Positions 15,653 through 24,470 are shown, counted from the stretch's first letter. The stretch is 40,496 bases of DNA from JBFGCM01 sp041581135 (GCA_041581135.1 JBFGCM010000023.1:1-40496); one strand, 5' to 3'. Notes: generated from the letters alone by a model not told the origin. Program-made: numbers and translations.

Positions 15653-17011
15653 TCAGCCCGTCACGACGGGAACCCGCTCCATGGCGGCCGCCACCTTCTC
15701 CTCCGGATAGTCGAAGTCCTCGATCTCCCCTGAGAGGTACTTGTCGTATGCCGCCATGTCGAAGTGGCCGTGGCCGCACAGCGCGGTGAGGATCACCTTC
15801 TCCTCCCCGGTCTCGATGCATCGATTGGCCTCGCGGATCGCCGCCGCGATGGCGTGGGTCGGCTCCGGAGCGGGGACGATGCCTTCGGTACGGGCGAACT
15901 GCACCCCGGCCTCGAAGCACTCGCTCTGGCCGATGGCCTCCGCTTCCATGAGACCCAGCTCGTAGATGTGCGAGATGAGCGGCGACATGCCGTGGTACCG
16001 CAACCCCCCGGCATGGATGGTGTCGGGGATGAAATCGTGGCCCAGCGTGTGCATCTTCATCAGCGGGGTCATACCGGCGGTATCGCCAAAGTCATAGGTG
16101 TACGTCCCGCGGGTGAGCGACGGGCATGCCGCCGGTTCCACCGCCCGAATGGTCGGGTTCATGGTGCCGGCCATCTTCTCCCGGATGAACGGGAACGAGA
16201 GCCCGCCGAAGTTGGAGCCGCCGCCGGTGCAGCCGACGAGCAGGTCGGGGCTGTCGCCCGCCTTCTGCAGCTGCAGCAACGCCTCCTCACCGATGATCGT
16301 CTGGTGCATGAGGACGTGATTGAGCACGCTGCCGAGTGAGTACTTCACCTCGGGATCGGCAGCAGCCGCCTCGACCGCCTCGCTGATGGCGATGCCCAGG
16401 CTGCCCGGGCTGTCAGGGTCCTGGGCGAGGATCGCCCGACCCGCCTCGGTCATGTCGGACGGGCTCGAGTGCACGGTGGCGCCCCACACCTCCATCATCG
16501 ACTTGCGGTAGGGCTTCTCGGCGAACGAGGCCGCTACTTGCCACACCTCGCACTCGAGACCGAACAAGGCGCAGGCGTAGGCCAAGGCGCTGCCCCACTG
16601 GCCGGCCCCGGTCTCGGTGGTCAGCTTCTTCACGCCCTCGACGGCGTTGTAGTACACCTGGGGTACCGCCGTGTTCGGCTTGTGGGAACCGGCGGGGCTC
16701 ACCCCCTCGTACTTGTAGTAGATACGAGCCGGCGTGCCGAGCGCCTTCTCCAGTCTTCGGGCCCGATACAACGGCGAGGGTCGCCAGGACCGGTAAACCT
16801 CTTGCACTTCCTCGGGTATGTCGACGAAGCGGTCGGACGTGACCTCCTGCATGATCAACCCCATGGGGAAGAGCGGGGAGAGATCGTCCGGCCCTACGGG
16901 CTCGTGTGTCCCGGGATGGAGCGGCGGCGGCGGGGGCTCCGGGAGGTCGGGGATGATGTTGTACCACTGCGTGGGCATCTCGCTCTCGTCGAGCATGTAC
17001 TTCGTGACCAA
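15653..17011 (-). CDS. trpB2: Tryptophan synthase beta-like PLP enzyme (TrpB2)
   Basis: 452 residues from a TTG at 17011, supported by a strong AGGAGG (17019-17024) seven bases upstream. The open frame runs on to 17134 but lacks any such site. The long N-terminal extension with proline run LPEPPPPPLHPGTHEP is typical of the TrpB2 branch. The PLP lysine is K111 in SPAGSHKPNTA, and the phosphate loop is GCTGGGSNFGG. TrpB2 enzymes condense indole with serine without a TrpA partner, probably for indole salvage or a related beta-replacement; no trpA is present here. It diverges from the sulfotransferase gene across an 82-base spacer. Confidence 0.9.
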   Translation of the reverse strand: MVTKYMLDESEMPTQWYNIIPDLPEPPPPPLHPGTHEPVGPDDLSPLFPMGLIMQEVTSDRFVDIPEEVQEVYRSWRPSPLYRARRLEKALGTPARIYYKYEGVSPAGSHKPNTAVPQVYYNAVEGVKKLTTETGAGQWGSALAYACALFGLECEVWQVAASFAEKPYRKSMMEVWGATVHSSPSDMTEAGRAILAQDPDSPGSLGIAISEAVEAAAADPEVKYSLGSVLNHVLMHQTIIGEEALLQLQKAGDSPDLLVGCTGGGSNFGGLSFPFIREKMAGTMNPTIRAVEPAACPSLTRGTYTYDFGDTAGMTPLMKMHTLGHDFIPDTIHAGGLRYHGMSPLISHIYELGLMEAEAIGQSECFEAGVQFARTEGIVPAPEPTHAIAAAIREANRCIETGEEKVILTALCGHGHFDMAAYDKYLSGEIEDFDYPEEKVAAAMERVPVVTG

Positions 17012-17093
17012 GGTGGGGCCTCCTTCTGCGATCTCACCAGCACGGTAGACCGGCACATCGAGCGGTCGCCAGCGCCGGGTAACCTCGCCGTGC

Positions 17094-17894
17094 ATGAACG
17101 TTGTGATGAACGTCCGCGACTGGTTGAAGCCCATCGTGTATCGGCGCCACTTCAGGGCCTACTGCGTCGGCGTTCCCAAGAGCGGCACCCACTCCATCTC
17201 GCGGATGTTCGCCGCCGGGCATCGTGCCACCCACGAGGGCCGACCCGGCCCCTTGGCCGAGAAGATCTTCGAGCGCGCCGCCGGCACGTTGGGAGATGAT
17301 GTCCTGGTCGAGTGGCTGCGCACGCGTGATCGGCGGCTATGGCTGGAGCTGGAGGCGGCCCATCCGCTCCACTACTTCGCCGACCTGCTGGCCACTACAT
17401 GGCCGGACGCCAAGTTCGTGCTGACTGTGCGGGACCCGTACTCGTGGGTCAACTCCGAGATCAACCAGAACCTCGCCAGCCCCGACGAGGGCGTGTGGTA
17501 CGAGCTACGCCTCCATCGCTACGCCCACCGCAATGCGGAGTTCACTGCGGGTGATGCGGCACTGGAGAGACCCGGCCTGTTCCCCCTGACGGCATACCTC
17601 CAGTACTGGAACGAGCACAATCGGTTCGTTCTGGATTCCGTTCCCGCCGAGCGCCTCATGGTGGTGCCGACCTCGGAGATCAAGGAGCGACGGTTCGAGA
17701 TCGCCGAATTCGTGGGAGGGGACCCGAATCGACTCGACGTCGGCAAGAGTCATGCGTTCGCCAGGCCGGTCAAGAGCTTCGACGTGCTGACCTCCGTCGA
17801 CCGGGCCTACCTGGACGAGATGGTCGCCGAGTACTGCGGGGAGCTGCACCGGCAGTGGTTCCCGCACATCACGTCGGTCGCCGACGTCGGCTGA
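17094..17894 (+). CDS. Sulfotransferase family protein
   Basis: 266 residues. The 5'-phosphosulfate loop is CVGVPKSGTHSIS (residues 24-36, Lys29) and the 3'-phosphate-binding segment is VLTVRDPYSWVNSEINQN, together indicating PAPS-dependent sulfo transfer or a homologous nucleotide-binding enzyme. Downstream, DSVPAERLMVVPTSEIKERR matches the usual strand before the C-terminal 'F-x-G' region (EIAEFVGGDP). The acceptor is unknown; small bacterial members modify glycans, lipids or small metabolites. An in-frame ATG at 17106 is an alternative. The gene ends at a short GC hairpin shared with the convergent asparaginase. Confidence 0.8.
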   Translation: MNVVMNVRDWLKPIVYRRHFRAYCVGVPKSGTHSISRMFAAGHRATHEGRPGPLAEKIFERAAGTLGDDVLVEWLRTRDRRLWLELEAAHPLHYFADLLATTWPDAKFVLTVRDPYSWVNSEINQNLASPDEGVWYELRLHRYAHRNAEFTAGDAALERPGLFPLTAYLQYWNEHNRFVLDSVPAERLMVVPTSEIKERRFEIAEFVGGDPNRLDVGKSHAFARPVKSFDVLTSVDRAYLDEMVAEYCGELHRQWFPHITSVADVG

Positions 17895-17896
17895 AT

Positions 17897-17910
17897 CCGC
17901 CGCCGGGCGG
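17897..17910. terminator. GC hairpin between convergent genes
   Basis: CCGCC (17897-17901), loop GCCG, then GGCGG (17906-17910) fill the 17-base gap between the stop of the sulfotransferase (17894) and the stop of asparaginase (17912). The stem is five pairs and no T-run follows on either strand, so it is at best a weak bidirectional terminator. Confidence 0.4.
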
Positions 17911-17911
17911 C

Positions 17912-18910
17912 TCAGTCGACTTCGACCCTGCCGACCGGCCGACCTCCGCCGAGCAGAGGCGGGTGAGCGATCTCGGCCAGGGCCTCGACGGCGGCGGGCG
18001 ACAGCGCACCGGCGCTGGTGGTCAGCGCCACGAGCCCGGTCACGGCCAGCGGGGATGAGCCGTCGTGGCTGCGATAGGCGAAGCCGAGGCCGTTGCGGCC
18101 GGCTCCGATCAGACCTTCCGCTCCGGCTTTCACGGGCCCACCCCACCAGGCGGCGAATGCGCCGTCGGATCGGTTGTGGTCGCCGACGAGCCCCGGGAAG
18201 CGGCTGATGGCGGTGCGCACGTCGGCGTACCGCTCCTCGCAGCTGAGCCGCGCGAAGGTCACCGCTGTGGCCACGACGGTGGTGCGGAGCGTGGGAATGC
18301 CGCAGCCGTCGACGCCGGTGGGTGTGGGATCGAACCCGGACACGTCGGCGACGGCGGTGACGATGCGCTGCTGGAGAGGGTGGTCGGCTGCCGAATAGCC
18401 TGCAGTGGGCCAGCCTGACGCCACGCATGCCCGCAACATGGCGGCGTGCTTCCCCGAGCAGTTGTGGAAGATCCGCCGCCGCCGGCGATGACCCGCCCAC
18501 GTGGCGAGGCGCGTGGCGACATCGGAGAGCGGCCAGTCCGGCGGACATTCCAAGGCCGATTCGTCGAGATCGACCTCAGCGAGCATGCGCCGTACGTACG
18601 CCAGGTGCACCGGCAGGCCCCCGTGACTCGCCGACGCAACTGCGAGCTGCTCCGGGGACAGATCGGCGCCGGCGCCCTGGCTCACCCAGGCCTGGATCGG
18701 CTTGATGGTGGACCTGAAGTAGAAGGGAGTGTCGGCTCCCGGCGACGCCGCCAGCACCCCGCCGGAGGCGTCGGCGACTGCCCACCATCCGCCGTGGACG
18801 GTCTCGTCGAGGCCGCTTCGGGTTCGCCGGATTCGGGTGGGACCGGCGATCACCGGTGGGGGACCCCCTGAGCTAGGTGCCGAGGAGTTGGTCGATGTCG
18901 GCGAGGCCAT
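17912..18910 (-). CDS. Asparaginase (L-asparaginase II family)
   Basis: 332 residues in the asparaginase_II family (COG4448), which hydrolyses L-asparagine to aspartate and ammonia. Conserved blocks are FYFRSTIKPIQAW near residue 62, FHNCSGKHAAMLRACVASG, GVDGCGIPTLRTT and GAEGLIGAGRNGLGFAYRS. The ATG at 18910 overlaps the upstream RsiG-like gene by 38 bases; a GTG at 18853 that would start just before GPTRIRRTRSG is an alternative and removes most of the Ser/Pro-rich leader. It is the last gene of a minus-strand run with the RsiG-like regulator and an M23 peptidase. No obvious functional link to those is known. Confidence 0.82.
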   Translation of the reverse strand: MASPTSTNSSAPSSGGPPPVIAGPTRIRRTRSGLDETVHGGWWAVADASGGVLAASPGADTPFYFRSTIKPIQAWVSQGAGADLSPEQLAVASASHGGLPVHLAYVRRMLAEVDLDESALECPPDWPLSDVATRLATWAGHRRRRRIFHNCSGKHAAMLRACVASGWPTAGYSAADHPLQQRIVTAVADVSGFDPTPTGVDGCGIPTLRTTVVATAVTFARLSCEERYADVRTAISRFPGLVGDHNRSDGAFAAWWGGPVKAGAEGLIGAGRNGLGFAYRSHDGSSPLAVTGLVALTTSAGALSPAAVEALAEIAHPPLLGGGRPVGRVEVD

Positions 18911-19415
18911 CCCGATAGCGCCTGGTGAGCTCCGCCTGGAGTTGCTCGTACGCGTTGTACACCACCCGGCGCTGCTGTGAGATCTCCCCCTCGACCTCAG
19001 TGAGCACCCTCTGGATCTCCTCGAGCTCGTCCTGCTCCAGATCGGGGAGCCGGGACAAGAAGTCGTCGGACAGCGCCCGGTCGACGGTGCGCCTGCCGGT
19101 GTCGGGCAGCTCTGGAATCTCGACCGGCACGGCGCGGCCGGTGGTGGGTGCCACGGTCATCCCCTCGTTGCCCGCCAGGATCTCCGGGAGCGCCTCGATG
19201 AGCGATCTGGTCTCCTCACCGCTCCGTCGGCGCAGTTCGAACGACAGCAGGTCCATACGGCCGTGGAGGAGACGCCGGTAGTAGGACAGCTCGTTGTCGA
19301 CGTCGTCGCACATGGTCCGGCGGCTGCGCAGCTCATCGATGTCGATGCCCGAGAGATCGCCGACGAACTCGGGGTCGGCGATGATGTCGATGCGTCGCCG
19401 ATGCGGTTCGGTCAT
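18873..19415 (-). CDS. rsiG: RsiG-like anti-sigma factor (c-di-GMP-responsive family)
   Basis: 180 residues from an ATG one base after the stop of the M23 peptidase gene (TGACATG). Two long helices match the RsiG coiled-coil hairpin. The first contains LRSRRTMCDDVDNELSYYRR then LLHGRMDLLSFELRRRSG; the last contains ISQQRRVVYNAYEQLQAELT then RRYRDGLADIDQLL. In Streptomyces RsiG both helices bear E(x3)S(x2)R(x3)Q(x3)D for c-di-GMP. Here they read D(x3)S(x2)R(x3)H(x3)D and E(x3)S(x2)R(x3)Y(x3)E, keeping Ser and Arg but changing the Gln. RsiG sequesters the sporulation/motility sigma factor WhiG. No whiG is in the window, so the partner is elsewhere. Confidence 0.72.
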   Translation of the reverse strand: MTEPHRRRIDIIADPEFVGDLSGIDIDELRSRRTMCDDVDNELSYYRRLLHGRMDLLSFELRRRSGEETRSLIEALPEILAGNEGMTVAPTTGRAVPVEIPELPDTGRRTVDRALSDDFLSRLPDLEQDELEEIQRVLTEVEGEISQQRRVVYNAYEQLQAELTRRYRDGLADIDQLLGT

Positions 19416-19416
19416 G

Positions 19417-20520
19417 TCAGCACGCCCGGGAGAGCGTCGGATAGGGATTGACGGCGGCTCCGCCGTTCGGATGGATCTCGAAGTGCAGGTGTGGTGGAGT
19501 GCTGATGGCGTTGCCGCTGTTGCCGACGTAACCGACCACTTGTCCCGCCGATACCCGCACCCCGCTGGACATACCGGGGCCGTACCCATTGAGGTGGGCG
19601 TAGTAGTACAGCGTGCCGTTGTTGGCCGTCAGGTACACCGTGACGCCGCCCAGACTCGACGAGCGGAGCGTCACGACGCCGTCGGCGACGGCGAGCAGGG
19701 GAGTCCCTTTGGGCGCGAACACATCGGTGCCCTTGTGGGTGCGGCCGCCGCTACGCGGGAAGCCCCAATCGTTGATGAACCTTCCACCAGGAAGGGGGCA
19801 CACGAAACCGGCGACCGCACCGGCGCTGGCACCGGCGGCCGCTCCTTGCTTGCGGGCGAGCTCGAGCAGTCGCTTCTTACGCTGCTCCTCCTCGAACTTG
19901 GCCACCGCCGTGGCGTTCGCCGCCTTCGCCTTGGAGTACTCGGCATCCGCCGCTTCGTAGAGGGTTTCGACCTCCTCCACCAAGATCTCGGCCTCGGCGC
20001 GCAGCTCGGTGACGCGATCCTGGTCCACCTGGAGCTCTTCCTTCAGGCGGTCCATCTCTCGCTTGACGGCCTCGAGTCGGTCCAGGGTGATGACGTCGTT
20101 TTCGGTGGCGCGGGTGAGGAGCTCCTGGGTGGTGATGAGATCTTGCAGCGAGCCTGCCTCGAACGCGACCGAGATCAGGTCGGCACCGCCACCCATGTAC
20201 GCCTCCAGCACGAGGTCCCGAGCCGTGTCGCGGAGGGCGCCCACCTGGTACTCGTAGTCCTGGATCCGGCTGTACAGACCGGAGATGCGCCAGGTGAGGT
20301 CCTCGAGCTCGCTGTTGACTGCCTGGTAGCGCGCCACGGCGTCCTCGAGTTGCGCGGTCACCTCTTGCAGCTTGGCGGTGGCATCGTCCAGCGCCTGCTT
20401 GGTGCGGTCCACATCCGCCTTGGTTTGTCCGGACGCGGGCATGGGCGCCAACAAGAGAAGGAAGGCGATGGTGAGTCCGAGTAGCTGGCGCCAGTGGCGC
20501 AGAAGCCTCATGATCGGCAT
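19417..20520 (-). CDS. M23 (LytM) peptidoglycan endopeptidase with coiled coil
   Basis: 367 residues, starting at an ATG at 20520 with a GGAG ten bases upstream. A signal peptide (LLGLTIAFLLLLAPMPASG) leads into about 200 residues of coiled coil (EnvC/NlpD/RipA-like: TKADVDRTKQALDDATAKLQ onward, repeated E/Q/L heptads). The C-terminal domain has the zinc ligands of M23: H in GGRTHKGTDVFAP, D in the same motif, and HLHFE near the end. A periplasmic or cell-wall endopeptidase or amidase activator is expected, typically needed for daughter-cell separation. It is followed one base later by the RsiG-like gene, suggesting coordinated expression with cell-cycle or differentiation control. Confidence 0.88.
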   Translation of the reverse strand: MPIMRLLRHWRQLLGLTIAFLLLLAPMPASGQTKADVDRTKQALDDATAKLQEVTAQLEDAVARYQAVNSELEDLTWRISGLYSRIQDYEYQVGALRDTARDLVLEAYMGGGADLISVAFEAGSLQDLITTQELLTRATENDVITLDRLEAVKREMDRLKEELQVDQDRVTELRAEAEILVEEVETLYEAADAEYSKAKAANATAVAKFEEEQRKKRLLELARKQGAAAGASAGAVAGFVCPLPGGRFINDWGFPRSGGRTHKGTDVFAPKGTPLLAVADGVVTLRSSSLGGVTVYLTANNGTLYYYAHLNGYGPGMSSGVRVSAGQVVGYVGNSGNAISTPPHLHFEIHPNGGAAVNPYPTLSRAC

Positions 20521-20599
20521 GCAGGCTAGCTCCTACCTCGTCGCAAGAAAACTCTCTCCGAACAACATCGGCACCTGCGCCCCGAGCTTGACGGGAAGC

Positions 20600-21589
20600 T
20601 CAGGCGAAGATCGTCAGCACCAGCCAGAAGAGCAGGGCCGCGATTGGTCCACCATCGAAGGTGGTGAGCACGCCTGGAGGGCGCTGAGTGTGGAGCACGG
20701 TGCCCGCCCGAGCGAGTGATCCGAACGTGTTCCCGGCCACGATGCCGGCCGTCACCGCGCCGCCTCCCAGCAGGGCCACCGGTAGCGAGATCGTGTCGGC
20801 CGCCAGCCCGACGGCCACCGCACCCAGCACGGCACCGACGAGCGTGGCCAGATTGCGGTCCACCGGGACAGCGTCTCCCAAGAGTGCCGCCGCTCCGCCG
20901 AGCACTCCGGCGGCAACCACGACGACGAGGAATGCCACCGCCTCGGCGACCGAACGCATCCGCACCAGCACCAGTGCCCCGGCGCCCACCGAGGCGATGA
21001 CTCCCGTGACGGCGGTCACTGAGATGGAGTCCACCGCGCGATCCTCGGAGCTCACGACCGCCCAGACCAGGCTCACCACCACGCCCAGAATCACGCCCAT
21101 GGCGAAGCCGGCGAAGCCCCAGCCGAATGCACCGTTTGCAGCGAGCGCGACGGCGATCAGCGGCGGGATGGCCACGAGGTGCACGTGCCGCACCTTGGCG
21201 ACGTCGGTGAGATCCCACACCCACGCCAGGCCCGCTGCCACCACGGCGAGCACGAAGATCTCCAGCGAAGCGATGGCAGCAGCGAACAGAGCCACCACCA
21301 GGGCGGCGGCGACGGCGGTGGCGTAGGACCCGGGTATCGCGGCAGCGGCCTCGGCGCCGCCTGAGACGGGCGGAATGACCGCGACCTCATCCCCGGGCCC
21401 GACGGCGGTGGAACGCTCGGCGGGATCGCCGTTCACCCACACCTGTGCAGTGTCCAGAGCGGCCGAGAACGGACCTCCGTAGCGCTCGACTGCCGTGTCC
21501 AGTACCTCTCCCACGGACGCGCCAGAGATGTCGACCGACGACGATCCGGCGACCTCTCTCAGGTTGGCGAACAGCCGGAGTCGGGCCAT
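20600..21589 (-). CDS. MoaD/ThiS-like domain fused to a multi-pass membrane protein
   Basis: 329 residues. Residues 1-78 form a beta-grasp ubiquitin-like domain: MARLRLFANLREVAG, AVERYGGPF, VWVNGDPAE, then VGPGDEVAVIPPVSGG, with the hallmark Gly-Gly at 77-78. In MoaD the GG is the C-terminus and is adenylated or thiocarboxylated; here the chain continues into about seven hydrophobic helices, ending GGPIAALLFWLVLTIFA. An internal motif, AGNTFGSLARAGTVLHTQRP, faintly recalls phosphatidate cytidylyltransferase C-termini, but I cannot assign it. The ATG at 21589 shares its A with the TGA of the upstream MaoC-like gene. GG release would need a protease, or the domain could act as a membrane-tethered sulfur carrier or scaffold. 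Confidence 0.7.
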   Translation of the reverse strand: MARLRLFANLREVAGSSSVDISGASVGEVLDTAVERYGGPFSAALDTAQVWVNGDPAERSTAVGPGDEVAVIPPVSGGAEAAAAIPGSYATAVAAALVVALFAAAIASLEIFVLAVVAAGLAWVWDLTDVAKVRHVHLVAIPPLIAVALAANGAFGWGFAGFAMGVILGVVVSLVWAVVSSEDRAVDSISVTAVTGVIASVGAGALVLVRMRSVAEAVAFLVVVVAAGVLGGAAALLGDAVPVDRNLATLVGAVLGAVAVGLAADTISLPVALLGGGAVTAGIVAGNTFGSLARAGTVLHTQRPPGVLTTFDGGPIAALLFWLVLTIFA

Positions 21590-22422
21590 CAGGCCTCTCC
21601 TCGGACGCGCAGCGTGCCCGTGACCACGACACCGTCGTCGGTCGCCGTCTCGAATCGGAACGCACCGTCACCCCCGGCGGTGACGGTGGTGGTGAGCTCA
21701 TCCCCTGGAGACACCATCGCGGTGAACCGACATGCCAGCTCTTCGAGGCGGGTGACGTCGCCTCCGCACAGCTCGGCGACCAGTCCCCCCGTCACCAGGC
21801 TGAGCGTGCCGAGGCCATGGTTGATGACGCCGGGAAGGCCCACCGCTTGCGCCACGGCATCGTCGAGGTGGATCGGATTGTGGTCACCCGAGGCCGCCGC
21901 GTAGCGCTGCGGCATGTCGACCGGGACGGTTTGCGTGAACTGCTGCCCACTCGGCGGTTCCGATGCCTTGGCGGATTCGTCCTTGGCCCGACTCGCACCG
22001 GAGCCTCCGCCACGCACCAGGATCGTCGCCCATTGCTCGTTGACGAGGTCGCCGGCGGCGTCGGTCATGTCCACGCGAGTGACGAACGTGGCGTGCTTGC
22101 CCTTGTCGTTGACCGATTCCAGGACCGGCTGCAGCGTGAGCTCGTCGCCGGGCCGGATGGGCCGGTGGTATCTGAAGCGTTGCTCGCCGTGCACGATCAT
22201 CAGCGGGTTGTCGATGCCGAGTTCGGGATCCATCGTGGCGGCGCCGAGCAGCGCGAAAGCCGGCACGACCGGAAAGATCGCAGAGGCCACCTGGCCCTCA
22301 CCCGGCTGATGCTGTGGATGGGGGTCACCGGACGCATCGGCATAGGCCGCGATCTGCTCCGATGTGATGGTGGTCGTCGCCGCCGGGTAGCGCTTCCCGG
22401 CGAGGTCGAAGTTCAGCGGCAC
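21589..22422 (-). CDS. Two-domain MaoC-like hydratase/dehydratase
   Basis: 277 residues from a GTG at 22422 with GGGGA eight bases upstream; the frame extends to 22563 but that portion is antisense to the HisC-like gene. The N-terminal hotdog (TSEQIAAYADASGDPHPQHQ; FPVVPAFALLG; HGEQRFRYHRPIRPGDELTL) resembles the FAS1 dehydratase-like half. The C-terminal hotdog has the hydratase-2 motif YAAASGDHNPIHLDDAVAQ followed by GVINHGLGTLSLV, with the catalytic Asp/His. The pair would hydrate or dehydrate an enoyl- or hydroxyacyl-CoA. The stop overlaps the next gene by one base. A mycobacterial HadAB-like role is possible but unproven. Confidence 0.82.
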   Translation of the reverse strand: MPLNFDLAGKRYPAATTTITSEQIAAYADASGDPHPQHQPGEGQVASAIFPVVPAFALLGAATMDPELGIDNPLMIVHGEQRFRYHRPIRPGDELTLQPVLESVNDKGKHATFVTRVDMTDAAGDLVNEQWATILVRGGGSGASRAKDESAKASEPPSGQQFTQTVPVDMPQRYAAASGDHNPIHLDDAVAQAVGLPGVINHGLGTLSLVTGGLVAELCGGDVTRLEELACRFTAMVSPGDELTTTVTAGGDGAFRFETATDDGVVVTGTLRVRGEA

Positions 22423-22543
22423 GCTGCGATTCCCCGTTTCTCGATTCTCCAGCCCTGGGTGGCCAGCGTAATCGACCGGCGACGGCCACCGGTGGGAATG
22501 CCATGGGACCGGGATGCGGTGGGACGGAAGTAGGCTCGGCCGC

Positions 22544-23623
22544 ATGCCGCGCTTTCGAACCATGCTCGACCAGCTCAGCGAATACCGCGCCGGGCTGCGG
22601 CCGAGTCAGGCCGGCTCCGACGCCGAGCGCTTCATCCAGTTGAGTGCGAACGAGAGCTCGCTGCCTCCGTTCCCCGAGGTGGTCGAGGCGGTCCGGGCCG
22701 CGGTGCCGGGCGTCAACCGCTACCCGGAGAACAACCCGGTCGGCCTCCGCACGGCGATCGCCGAGCATTGGGGTGTCGACGCCGAAGCGGTGCTCGTCGC
22801 CGGCGGCAGCAATCGCATCATCCTCACCACGGCACTCGCCCTCAGCGGACCGGGGACCAGCGCGGTGTTCGCCACCCCGAGTTTCGCGTTGTACCGGCTG
22901 GCCACGATCGCGTCCGGCGCGGAGCCGCTGGCGGTGGCGCTGGACGGGTCGCTGACCACGGATCTCGATGCCATGGCTGCCGCGGTGCGCGACGACACGA
23001 CGGTCGCGTACGTGTGCAATCCCAACAACCCCACCGGCACGCACGTGTCGCACCGTGCCATCGTCGAGTTCATCGATACGCTCGGCGAGGACGTGATGGT
23101 GGCCATCGATGAGGCCTACGGGGAGTTCGTCCAGGCCGCTGACTTCTCCAGTGCGGTCCCGCTGGCGGTGGAGCGCCCCAACGTGATCGTGTACCGCACG
23201 TTCAGCAAGATCTACGGCCTCGCCGGGCTTCGCGTCGGGTACGCCATCACCCACCCAGACAACCTCCGACTGCTCAGGAAGGTCCACCTGCCGTTCGGTG
23301 TCGGTTCTCTGGGTCAGGTGGCGGCCATCGAGGCGCTGCGGCATCCTGAGCGGGTAGCGGCTCGTGCCCACGAAACGGCCTTGTCGCGCGTCATCGTCGA
23401 GAAGGGCCTGGCGGAGCGTGGGTACGAGTTTGCCGCCAGTGAGGCCAACTTCGTCTACATGGCGGCACCGACCAGAACGTTGGAGGCCCTCATCGAGCAG
23501 GGCGTGATCTGCCGCCGCTTCGACTCCGGCGAGCATGGCACGGAGTGGTTGCGGGTGACGATCGGCACCGAGATCGAGTCTCGCTCGTTTCTGGCCGCGT
23601 TGGATCGCTGCGGAATCGCCTAG
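22544..23623 (+). CDS. hisC: Histidinol-phosphate aminotransferase-like enzyme (HisC)
   Basis: 359 residues from the ATG at 22544 (GGAAGTAGG upstream). The ATG at 22514 lies in the divergent promoter region. A class I/II PLP aminotransferase: early LSANESSLPPFPEV and NRYPENNPVGLRTA, glycine-rich AGGSNRIILTTALA, Asn-Pro pair CNPNNPTGTHVS, Asp in AIDEAYGEF, and PLP lysine in YRTFSKIYGLAGLRVGY. The C-terminal RVTIGTEIESRSFLAAL has the expected substrate-binding Arg region. It would convert histidinol phosphate to imidazole-acetol phosphate, but no other his genes are near, so it may serve aromatic amino acid transamination instead. Confidence 0.85.
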   Translation: MPRFRTMLDQLSEYRAGLRPSQAGSDAERFIQLSANESSLPPFPEVVEAVRAAVPGVNRYPENNPVGLRTAIAEHWGVDAEAVLVAGGSNRIILTTALALSGPGTSAVFATPSFALYRLATIASGAEPLAVALDGSLTTDLDAMAAAVRDDTTVAYVCNPNNPTGTHVSHRAIVEFIDTLGEDVMVAIDEAYGEFVQAADFSSAVPLAVERPNVIVYRTFSKIYGLAGLRVGYAITHPDNLRLLRKVHLPFGVGSLGQVAAIEALRHPERVAARAHETALSRVIVEKGLAERGYEFAASEANFVYMAAPTRTLEALIEQGVICRRFDSGEHGTEWLRVTIGTEIESRSFLAALDRCGIA

Positions 23624-23786
23624 CGGCGTCCAGGGTCGAAAGCCGGTCCGAGATGAGGTAGTGTCGAACCGGGGTCAAGTCGGGGGATCGGAACGGAATG
23701 GGGGAACGGGGAACGAGTTCGAGCCGCGGCGCTCGCTCGCGCCGGTATGCGCCGGGGGGCTCTCGATGATGGACGAGGGGGGCTTC

Positions 23787-24470
23787 ATGATCGACGCGAT
23801 GCGGACCGGTCCCTCCCGCGAATTCGTGTTGCCGCTCCAGGCGTTGTTCGACGCACTGTCGGACGGACTGCTCGTCACCAACGACGCCGGCGAACGGACC
23901 TACTCCAACGCTGCCCTCGACGCGTTGGTGGGTGGCGACGCCCGCATGCCGCTCCACTCGGCTGAACCACCGGCGTTCCTGCCCTCCGAGCTACACGAGC
24001 GATACCGCGGACATCGGGCGGCGGCTCGCCGCGGTGACACCCTCTCCCTGGAGTGGTCCATCCGCAGTTCGAGTGGACAACTGGTCCCGGTGGCCGTCAA
24101 GACGCTACCCGTGCAACGGAATGGTGCTCCGAGCCCGGTTGCCTACCTCTGGCTGTTCGTGCCGCTCGCCGGCACCGCCGATGCCCGCGTTCAGGCGTTG
24201 GAGCGAGCGCTGCAACGTATCGCCCACGAGGTGGACCGGGTGAAGACTGGCGCTCCGGAGCCGCCGCAGGCCGCTCGCCTGCCAGCCGAGCTGTCGGCCC
24301 GGGAGAGTGAGGTCGTGGGCATGCTCTTGGAGGGACACCGGGTCGCCGGCGTCGCCGAGGTCCTCTGTGTGTCGCCGCACACGGTCCGGAATCATCTGAA
24401 GTCCGTGTTCCGAAAGCTCGGTGTCCACTCCCAGGCAGAGCTCATCCGATTCATCCGCGAGCAGTCCTGA
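23787..24470 (+). CDS. PAS-LuxR transcriptional regulator
   Basis: About 227 residues from the ATG at 23787 (GAGGGGGG five bases upstream); ATGs at 23766 and 23769 with GGGGGG upstream are equally plausible. The N-terminal half is PAS-like: LQALFDALSDGLLVTNDAGE, RTYSNAALDALVGG, a linker AAARRGDTLSLEWSIRSSSG and VPVAVKTLPVQRNGAP. The C-terminus is a LuxR/FixJ helix-turn-helix: LSARESEVVGMLLEG, VAGVAEVLCVSPHTVRNHLK then SVFRKLGVHSQAELIRFI. There is no phosphorylatable receiver domain, so the signal is probably sensed by the PAS fold. Targets are unknown; the gene lies between hisC-like and SAM hydroxide adenosyltransferase genes. Confidence 0.8.
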   Translation: MIDAMRTGPSREFVLPLQALFDALSDGLLVTNDAGERTYSNAALDALVGGDARMPLHSAEPPAFLPSELHERYRGHRAAARRGDTLSLEWSIRSSSGQLVPVAVKTLPVQRNGAPSPVAYLWLFVPLAGTADARVQALERALQRIAHEVDRVKTGAPEPPQAARLPAELSARESEVVGMLLEGHRVAGVAEVLCVSPHTVRNHLKSVFRKLGVHSQAELIRFIREQS

